The notes under the pieces: model-generated | Database searches by the model: none | Told to the model about the DNA's origin: nothing | Seen by the model: only the letters and a program-made list of their open reading frames with translations | Part shown: piece after piece, positions 58,867 to 64,000 of the stretch | Numbering within the stretch: the stretch's first letter is position 1 | Layout of the letters: every line of letters starts with the position of its first letter | Made by a program: the position numbers and the translations under genes | Assembly (NCBI RefSeq): GCF_024347375.1 | Contig: NZ_AP025470.1 | Span: 372,001 to 436,000 of the forward strand | Origin: Vibrio coralliirubri | Lineage (GTDB): Bacteria > Pseudomonadota > Gammaproteobacteria > Enterobacterales > Vibrionaceae | Direction: 5' to 3' | Length of the DNA stretch: 64,000 bases

Positions 58867-60753
58867 ATGAGTACCTACAAGCGATTTTATCAACCTAATG
58901 TAAACCAGTCTGTTGGTCAGTTCGTCTCGAACATTACAGCACACTTACCCGTGATGCTGCGCCAAGATATCGACCTCAAGATTGGGATACGTAAGAATCG
59001 CGACAATCCTACTGACCGTAATCTATCCGCATTCGCTAAAGAGCGAGTGAACTTTGTTGATGAAGTCGCTCATCACTTCACAAATAAATTCCCTTTTGGT
59101 TATGTCTGCTATGAGCCTAATCCTTTAGAGCTGACTCATGACATTCTCATGAGTGACGACCTAATCAAAGACTTTGCCGTCAAGCTTACGGTGGCCTTTG
59201 CCGATATCATTAACGATATCGCTATTGTCGAAACTGAAAAACGCATTGATGGTATTCCTGATAGCTCTCTGGATTACTACGAGGCATTACATTACGGCTT
59301 TGAACAAATCCGTGACGTGATGTTAAAAGCATTCATTGAGCCGCCTAGCGCTGATACCAGTGATATAGGTAAGAAGCTCACCATTCAAGACGCTGAAACC
59401 ATTTTAGAGTGCGCTATTCGTCGTTGTATCGACCCGAAATATTTAACGCGCAAACTTAAACGCCTACGCAAGCAATACATTGAGCACGCTCAAGTAACCC
59501 TAGGCAATGTCGGTAAGAAGCAAGGTCAAACGCACTACGTATCACGTCTAACGCTATCCAACTTTAAACAGAAGATGCGTGAGTCCGAAGAGTTCATGCA
59601 AAACATGGTGGTGATTAGCCACGACACCATGCAGGAGTTCAACCTTGCGGAAGTCGCTTCACGTACGACCGCCAACCTAGAGAACCGACGCGTTGAACTG
59701 GTTGTTCGTAGCCGAGGTGATGAAGAGCGTGCGATTGATATGGGTTTTGAGGGCGTATTTATCACATGGACACTCCCGTCTAAATATCATCGTAATTCGT
59801 ACAAATGGAACGGTTGTACCGTCAAAGAGGCGCACCAAAACCTAATGGAGCAGTGGAAACTTGCCCGCGCTCACTTTGCCAAGATTGATTTACCTTGGTT
59901 TGGCCTACGGGTGGCCGAACCCCACAAAGACGGCACTCCACACCTCCATGCGTTTGTGTATTGCGCCAAAGAGCACAAAGCCGACCTAATGCGCATTTGC
60001 GCCACGATTGCCCGTAGTGAAGACGGTGACGAGCTTCATACCAAAAAACAACGTAAAGCGCGTTTCCATGCTAAACCTTGCGACCCCAACAAAGGGAGCG
60101 CAACGGGTTACATCATCAAATACATATCAAAGAACATTAACGGGGCGCACATGCCAGAGGGCGAAGCGAGCGAGATAGCCGTATCCGTTCGAGCGTGGGC
60201 GAGTGCGTGGGGCTTAAAGCAGTTTTCACAATCGGGCGCACCTGCTGTTGGTCTATGGCGACAATTAAGACGTGCCAATAAATCGGACGTGGCCATTGAT
60301 GAAGAGTTAATGAATCTGTATGACCATGCAGACAGTTCACGTTGGAAAGAGTTTGCTCAAAACATTGGGGATTTGCGTCTTGCTCATGAAGAGCAATTTA
60401 ATCAGTACGGTGAAACAACCAAGCGGGTGATTGGCCTTAAGTGGTTAGGTCATGTGATCGATACGTGCAGCGAGCGTTTTTCTATTGTGGCGAAGTGCGA
60501 TGTGGATGCGTGGAAAGATGAGCGAAGCGAATTAACCCAAAGAAGCGGAGCTTCGTCTTGGAGCACTGAAAATAAGTGTAACCCGCCTCCAAAGGATGAG
60601 GTTACACCGCTAGAGAATGCATTGATGGACGTGACCGGATGGAGCGTTAAAGGGGTTCAATGCTTACTCAAACCTTTATCCATGGGGGCAAAAATACCTA
60701 TTGATAAATTCACGACTCTAAGCATTCGAAATAGACAGCTTAGAGTGACTTAA
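58867..60753 (+). CDS. Rolling-circle replication initiator (HUH endonuclease, superfamily I)
   Basis: This 628-residue protein is a phage GpA/PM2 P12-type initiator. It has the metal-binding HUH motif at His359-Leu-His361 (KDGTPHLHAFVYC). The two-tyrosine motif Y415-x-x-K-Y419 (GYIIKYISKN) is the hallmark of superfamily I rolling-circle initiators such as phiX174 A and P2 A. It should nick the origin and stay bound to the 5' end. The origin usually lies within or near this gene. Circular DNA replication of this kind fits a corticovirus. The protein has a long N-terminal region (about 1-280) with no clear domain. Confidence 0.92.
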   Translation: MSTYKRFYQPNVNQSVGQFVSNITAHLPVMLRQDIDLKIGIRKNRDNPTDRNLSAFAKERVNFVDEVAHHFTNKFPFGYVCYEPNPLELTHDILMSDDLIKDFAVKLTVAFADIINDIAIVETEKRIDGIPDSSLDYYEALHYGFEQIRDVMLKAFIEPPSADTSDIGKKLTIQDAETILECAIRRCIDPKYLTRKLKRLRKQYIEHAQVTLGNVGKKQGQTHYVSRLTLSNFKQKMRESEEFMQNMVVISHDTMQEFNLAEVASRTTANLENRRVELVVRSRGDEERAIDMGFEGVFITWTLPSKYHRNSYKWNGCTVKEAHQNLMEQWKLARAHFAKIDLPWFGLRVAEPHKDGTPHLHAFVYCAKEHKADLMRICATIARSEDGDELHTKKQRKARFHAKPCDPNKGSATGYIIKYISKNINGAHMPEGEASEIAVSVRAWASAWGLKQFSQSGAPAVGLWRQLRRANKSDVAIDEELMNLYDHADSSRWKEFAQNIGDLRLAHEEQFNQYGETTKRVIGLKWLGHVIDTCSERFSIVAKCDVDAWKDERSELTQRSGASSWSTENKCNPPPKDEVTPLENALMDVTGWSVKGVQCLLKPLSMGAKIPIDKFTTLSIRNRQLRVT

Positions 60754-60757
60754 ACCA

Positions 60758-60817
60758 ATGGCCAACGATGTGAATCAGGGGCTAAACACTAAACAACGTC
60801 GTGAGACAGAGGATTGA
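60758..60817 (+). CDS. Possible 19-residue peptide in the gap after the replication gene
   Basis: A short frame (MANDVNQGLNTKQRRETED) starts 5 bases after the replication-gene stop and ends just before the next ATG, with TGA 2 bases before it. It has no ribosome-binding site I trust, so it is marginal, but the tight fit between two genes is suggestive of translational coupling. Confidence 0.3.
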   Translation: MANDVNQGLNTKQRRETED

Positions 60818-60818
60818 A

Positions 60819-61136
60819 ATGAAAATACTATCGCTTGAAGAGTGCCAGCGAGATTTAGCTGCTTTGGACGCGGCTGACAAACTAACCAGCAACATGAAAG
60901 TGGAGATTGACCGCTTTAAAGAAATGGATACCAGCAAGCTCATGAAAAAAGCCATGGGGATGTTGATGGGTGGCAACTTATCACTGGAGGCGTTAGGGCT
61001 TCCAGTCAATCTATTTGAGCAATTAGAGCAACTCGAAAAACTCAATGGAGTGGCGCGCAATAAGTACCGCGCTGTCGTTGTGGCCAACCAAGAGCAACTT
61101 GGTGATGTGGAAAGCGTCGAGGTGAAACATGGCTAA
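60819..61136 (+). CDS. Provirus protein, 105 residues, coiled-coil
   Basis: Beginning MKILSLEECQRDLAALDAADK, it is mostly helical with heptad-like leucines (LEALGLPVNLFEQLEQLEKL). The start at 60819 follows GAGG at good spacing; a GTG at 60801 is an alternative. The stop overlaps the next start by 8 bases. No family recognised. Its place between replication and membrane genes suggests a structural or assembly role, as inference only. Confidence 0.7.
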   Translation: MKILSLEECQRDLAALDAADKLTSNMKVEIDRFKEMDTSKLMKKAMGMLMGGNLSLEALGLPVNLFEQLEQLEKLNGVARNKYRAVVVANQEQLGDVESVEVKHG

Positions 61137-61668
61137 ATATGAAAACCCTGTTCGTGGGTATATTGCTTGTCCTGTTTGCCAGTCTGCCGCCACCACTCAC
61201 CAAGTGGGTGAGGGGCAATTGATCGCGTCTGGTGAGCCACCAAAAAACAGCCGTAACATTGGATTGATGTATTACCGTTGCCCTGAGTGCGGTAACAGTT
61301 CGAATAGCAAAAAGGTTACGGAGTTCATCAAAGCTAATTCCGTTGCTGAGTTAACCGAACTTAAACCGAACCTAACCGAGAAAGGTTCGGTTATTGAGTC
61401 GGATTTGATAACCGAGCCTAACCCTATCGATGCAATTGAGTTAACTGAATTGGTGCAAATGGATGAAGTCAGTAAAGACGCGGTTTCCAACCGAGAGATA
61501 ACCGAAACGGTCGATGATGAAAAAACAGAAAAGACCCCAAGTAAATTCCCCTTTAAACGAGTAATCACGGGGTTAGCGTCGATTATCTTTGTCATTTGGG
61601 CGGTGTCTCAACTGCTACCGAAACCCCCAACCGAACAACCGCAAGGGGGCGAACATGGAGCAAGCTAA
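61129..61668 (+). CDS. Zinc-ribbon protein with C-terminal membrane anchor
   Basis: This 179-residue protein has a zinc ribbon with CPVC (Cys14, Cys17) and CPEC (Cys51, Cys54). A long acidic linker rich in Thr-Glu pairs (about 70-137) follows, then one membrane helix (about 145-163) and a short tail. A metal-binding head joined to a membrane anchor is unusual. It could be a virion membrane protein or a membrane-tethered regulator. Overlaps with both neighbours show coupled translation. Confidence 0.78.
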   Translation: MAKYENPVRGYIACPVCQSAATTHQVGEGQLIASGEPPKNSRNIGLMYYRCPECGNSSNSKKVTEFIKANSVAELTELKPNLTEKGSVIESDLITEPNPIDAIELTELVQMDEVSKDAVSNREITETVDDEKTEKTPSKFPFKRVITGLASIIFVIWAVSQLLPKPPTEQPQGGEHGAS

Positions 61669-62122
61669 CGAAACCTTACCAGGTGAACAAGTTGAACTGG
61701 ATGATTGGGGGGATTTTGGCTCCGTTATTCATCAGCTAGAAGAACAAGAGAAAACCGACAGCGATTTAGTTGGCTTAACCGAGCCAACCGAGACGGTAAC
61801 CGAAGATAAAACGGAAGCAATGGCGGGCTTACTGAATATCTTGTTTGCCTTAACCGAGCAAGCGACCTCCATCATTTCGGGAGTTGAATTTGAGTTTGAC
61901 GGTAAAGGTAAGCAAGCGGTGATGGATGCGGCTGAGCCTGTCTTTGCAAAACACGGTAGTACGCTTATGGGCGTGTTTGGGGATTATATTGAAGAGGCAA
62001 CCTTATTGCTTGCGGTTCTTGGTTTGATTTATGCCTCTAAAAAGCAATTGGTCATGCTGCAACAATCAAAGGAGGTGGACGGTGAAAAAACCGAAGCCCC
62101 TAGCCCTACCGAACCCCGTTAA
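61655..62122 (+). CDS. Provirus membrane protein, 155 residues
   Basis: This protein has an acidic N-terminal half (residues 10-55, rich in Glu, Asp and Thr-Glu), a helical middle, one predicted membrane segment (about 115-128) and a charged tail. I choose ATG 61655, which overlaps the previous gene by 14 bases. A virion internal-membrane protein is likely from the context, but there is no family match I can name. Confidence 0.7.
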   Translation: MEQANETLPGEQVELDDWGDFGSVIHQLEEQEKTDSDLVGLTEPTETVTEDKTEAMAGLLNILFALTEQATSIISGVEFEFDGKGKQAVMDAAEPVFAKHGSTLMGVFGDYIEEATLLLAVLGLIYASKKQLVMLQQSKEVDGEKTEAPSPTEPR

Positions 62123-62846
62123 CTCGAACCCGTCACATGATGCCGAGCACACCATTTATGTGGCGGGAACAGGAGGGGGTAAAACCTCAGCCGTTAAGCA
62201 TTTGGGGCTAGTCCCTAAAACGGCTCAAGCGGTTTTTTTTGACCCTTACACCAACTACGCAGGGAGCAAGTTCCAAGGTCAAATGTGTCACGGCACTTCA
62301 TCACGTTTAACCTTTGTCAAAACGCTCATTATGGCGCGTCGTCGTGGTGGCTCGTTTAAGCTGGCCTATATTCCAGCAAACGGGGCAACGGGCGACGAAT
62401 TAGAGTTCTTTGCGTCGGTGGTGTGGTCGGTGGGTAACGGTCGAGCTAGTCAGCTTTACACCGTTATCGAAGAATTGGCGTCATGTGTTGAAACCTCGGG
62501 CAAGCTTCGAGGTCGTGCGGGTGAGCTTTTGCGCGGAGGTCGTCAATACGGTCTGGTGGTGCATACGGTGTTTCAACGAGGGCAAGAAGTACCAAAAACC
62601 GTGACTGAACAATCAAGCGTTTGGTGGGTGGGCGCGGTTAACTCAATGAGTGATGCGCACTGGATAGCGGATAAACGCGGGTTGGATGTGAATATCGTAG
62701 CGGGGCTGAAATCTGCCAAGGTCAATAAAGAACGCATTGGTAAACCGATAGCCGAATACTTATTGATTGGTGATGGTATCGGCAATATCGAACACAAAGC
62801 TTTAAATTGTAGAGAGGGCACCAAGTTAGCATTGAACTATAAGTAA
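62082..62846 (+). CDS. Viral genome packaging ATPase (PM2 P9-like, HerA/FtsK superfamily)
   Basis: This 254-residue ATPase has Walker A AGTGGGKTS (residues 28-36), Walker B YTVIEE (126-131) and a following segment LLRGGRQYGLVVHTV (about 149-163). This arrangement is typical of A32-like packaging ATPases of PRD1-PM2-type viruses. I choose GTG 62082, which follows AAGGAGGTGG at excellent spacing; an ATG upstream would cross that site. It overlaps the previous gene by 41 bases. With the capsid gene it is a defining viral hallmark. Confidence 0.9.
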   Translation: MKKPKPLALPNPVNSNPSHDAEHTIYVAGTGGGKTSAVKHLGLVPKTAQAVFFDPYTNYAGSKFQGQMCHGTSSRLTFVKTLIMARRRGGSFKLAYIPANGATGDELEFFASVVWSVGNGRASQLYTVIEELASCVETSGKLRGRAGELLRGGRQYGLVVHTVFQRGQEVPKTVTEQSSVWWVGAVNSMSDAHWIADKRGLDVNIVAGLKSAKVNKERIGKPIAEYLLIGDGIGNIEHKALNCREGTKLALNYK

Positions 62847-62847
62847 A

Positions 62848-62882
62848 AAAACTCCCTCTCGCAGGGCTGGTTGAGGGAGTTG
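62848..62882 (+). terminator. Hairpin after the packaging ATPase
   Basis: Stem AACTCCCTC / GAGGGAGTT with a 17-base loop, directly after the stop. The lack of a following T-run makes it a weak terminator or a processing signal. Confidence 0.55.
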
Positions 62883-63153
62883 CCTAAAAATAAGGCATGG
62901 AGTAGGTATCAAGTTTTAACAGGCGTCATATACCAATACGCCTGTATGAACCCATCAGACGGTATCACCCTTTTTTGTTTGGTTGATTAGCATTAATTAT
63001 TACTTTTCTACGTTAATGCCTGCATCGTATTTCAACCTATAGGTTACCCGTTCAACCTATAGGTTACTTTCCCTTCCTTTTTTATCCTCACTCCTATTTG
63101 ATAAACGCTCAATTTGATTATTCACAATCCAACGTCGAGAGACAGGGGAACTC
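62883..63153 (+). promoter_or_regulatory. Late regulatory region with twin palindromes
   Basis: This non-coding gap separates the ATPase from the capsid genes. Two identical 17-base units TTCAACCTATAGGTTAC lie at 63031-63047 and 63051-63067, each with the perfect palindrome AACCTATAGGTT. Their 20-base period puts them on about the same helix face. They probably bind an activator or repressor of the capsid genes. AT-rich sequence on both sides could hold a promoter. Confidence 0.75.
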
Positions 63154-63282
63154 ATGAAAGCTCAACATAAAAACATGTTGATTGCTGTAGTACTGACCTT
63201 ACTGGTGATTGCCATCATCAATAACGTATCAACGCTAGAAGCAGTCAAAGAACTCATTAACGGCAAGCGTGGCTGGTTTTAA
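63154..63282 (+). CDS. 42-residue single-span membrane peptide, provirus
   Basis: A short frame MKAQHKNMLIAVVLTLLVIA continues to GKRGWF and has one strong membrane helix (about residues 8-22). It follows AGGGGA at good spacing and is 12 bases upstream of the capsid gene. Small membrane peptides of this size occur in PM2 virions (for example P4, P7), so this is a candidate virion-membrane protein. No sequence similarity is claimed. Confidence 0.78.
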   Translation: MKAQHKNMLIAVVLTLLVIAIINNVSTLEAVKELINGKRGWF

Positions 63283-63294
63283 GGAGAGTTAAAC

Positions 63295-64000
63295 ATGTCA
63301 GTAAAACCAATCAAACTTAATTCAATGGTCGGTGCTGCTTGGGGGCAAAAAGGTACGCTACCTATCCCAGTAGGTCCTACTTATCAAGAGCTGGTACTAG
63401 AGACCAATGCCGAAGCCGCCGATATCGAGCGTTTGTCTATCACGCTTAATGCAGAAGAAATCTATGTCTTAACGGGCAGTGAGATTTTGATGCTTGAGCG
63501 TTACAAACAACGTGCTCATACAACAGGCCACTATGTGATCCCATTTAGTGATATTTCCGCACGTACTAAAAATGGTGTTCGCTACACGGGGCTGGTGACG
63601 GAAGCGGGTGACAACATTCACTTAGATGTCCAGTTTAAAGCGAAAGCCAGTGGTGACCCGCTATCGATTCAAGTCCATGCGTGGGTGACGAATGCACAAC
63701 CTGCACGAATCATCGTGCCAATGGTCAAGCGTGAAACCATGCCAGCAAACGCGGCAGGGGTGAACGAATTCACAAGCCTAGTATCAAGCCCGTTGATTAG
63801 TTTACGTCGTGCGCACTTCATGCACACGGGTATCACTAAACTCGAAGTTGAGCGCGACTTTGTCAAAGAGTACGAAGCCAACAAGTTTATCAATGAAGCG
63901 AACGCCAAGCGTAATGAACGTACACCTCAAGCGGGTTACTTTCACTTTGATCCTATTGTGCGTGGTTTCTCTATCGATGAGCTATTTCCAACACAGCACA
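63295..64000 (+). CDS. Major capsid protein, PM2 P2-like (runs off right edge)
   Basis: The frame starts MSVKPIKLNSMVGAAWG after a strong AAGGAGAG ribosome-binding site and is still open at 235 residues. The N-terminal pattern LNS, glycine, LPIPVGPTY, followed by beta-strand-rich sequence and LISLRRAHFM, recalls the PM2 major capsid protein P2 (269 residues, double jellyroll). The likeness comes from remembered features, not an alignment. Beta-rich composition and position after the ATPase and membrane peptide support it. The last part is missing. Confidence 0.82.
   Translation, partial: MSVKPIKLNSMVGAAWGQKGTLPIPVGPTYQELVLETNAEAADIERLSITLNAEEIYVLTGSEILMLERYKQRAHTTGHYVIPFSDISARTKNGVRYTGLVTEAGDNIHLDVQFKAKASGDPLSIQVHAWVTNAQPARIIVPMVKRETMPANAAGVNEFTSLVSSPLISLRRAHFMHTGITKLEVERDFVKEYEANKFINEANAKRNERTPQAGYFHFDPIVRGFSIDELFPTQH

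Noticed and set aside
62847..63153. Possible CRISPR-like repeats in the provirus gap
   Set aside because: Only two short units with a 3-base gap between them; these are operator-like, not a CRISPR array.

Overview
The window is a chromosomal segment of a marine gammaproteobacterium, almost certainly a Vibrio. The evidence is the gene content and order (LPS export and rpoN cluster, mla-ibaG-murA, pyrBI next to argF and arcA, pepA-lptFG, mltC-yggX-mutY-trmB, hemW-rdgB), two head-to-tail rRNA operons, long tRNA arrays and a vibrio-like 16S gene. Placement in the Splendidus clade is likely but is only an impression from sequence style.

Layout. Positions 1-7128 (minus strand) hold a cell-envelope and nitrogen-PTS cluster: yrbG, kdsD, kdsC, lptC, lptA, lptB, rpoN, hpf, ptsN and rapZ (cut by the left edge). 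Divergent from it, 7395-11997 hold mlaFEDCB, ibaG and murA, followed by plsC. Positions 13000-17578 (minus) hold ridA, pyrI, pyrB, argF and arcA. pyrB is preceded by a leader peptide ORF and an intrinsic terminator, which together look like an attenuator. Next come rraB, an orphan GH2-like sugar-binding protein, a MarR-GNAT fusion under a striking double operator, a duplicated DUF2061 protein, valS, holC and pepA (minus), then lptF and lptG (plus). An RDD protein, tRNA-Leu, a VOC protein and an HD-GYP protein lead to the RNA region.

Positions 31440-43311 hold two complete rrn operons in tandem. The first has tRNA-Glu in its spacer, the second tRNA-Ile and tRNA-Ala. The second ends with tRNA-Thr, a third 5S gene and tRNA-Asp. 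The rRNA copies differ at a few sites, several of them compensatory. A gene-poor stretch with one DUF2391 protein follows. Two minus-strand tRNA arrays (Phe/Thr/Asn) then flank a chemoreceptor gene. The second array contains a 362-bp duplicated Asn-Phe-Thr cassette.

Positions 48688-55794 are housekeeping genes: mltC, yggX, mutY, trmB, a palindromic repeat element, glsA, hemW, rdgB and a DUF4426 gene.

From about 55850 to the right edge lies the most interesting feature, an integrated tailless-phage genome related to corticovirus PM2. It carries a tyrosine integrase, a LexA/CI-type S24 repressor, a divergent early operon (excisionase-like HTH protein, four small proteins, a large HUH rolling-circle replication initiator), and membrane-anchored small proteins including a zinc-ribbon protein. 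A HerA/FtsK-type packaging ATPase (PM2 P9-like) follows. Then a regulatory gap with two tandem perfect palindromes leads to a 42-residue membrane peptide and a PM2 P2-like major capsid protein that runs off the window. The right end of the provirus and its right attachment site lie outside the window.
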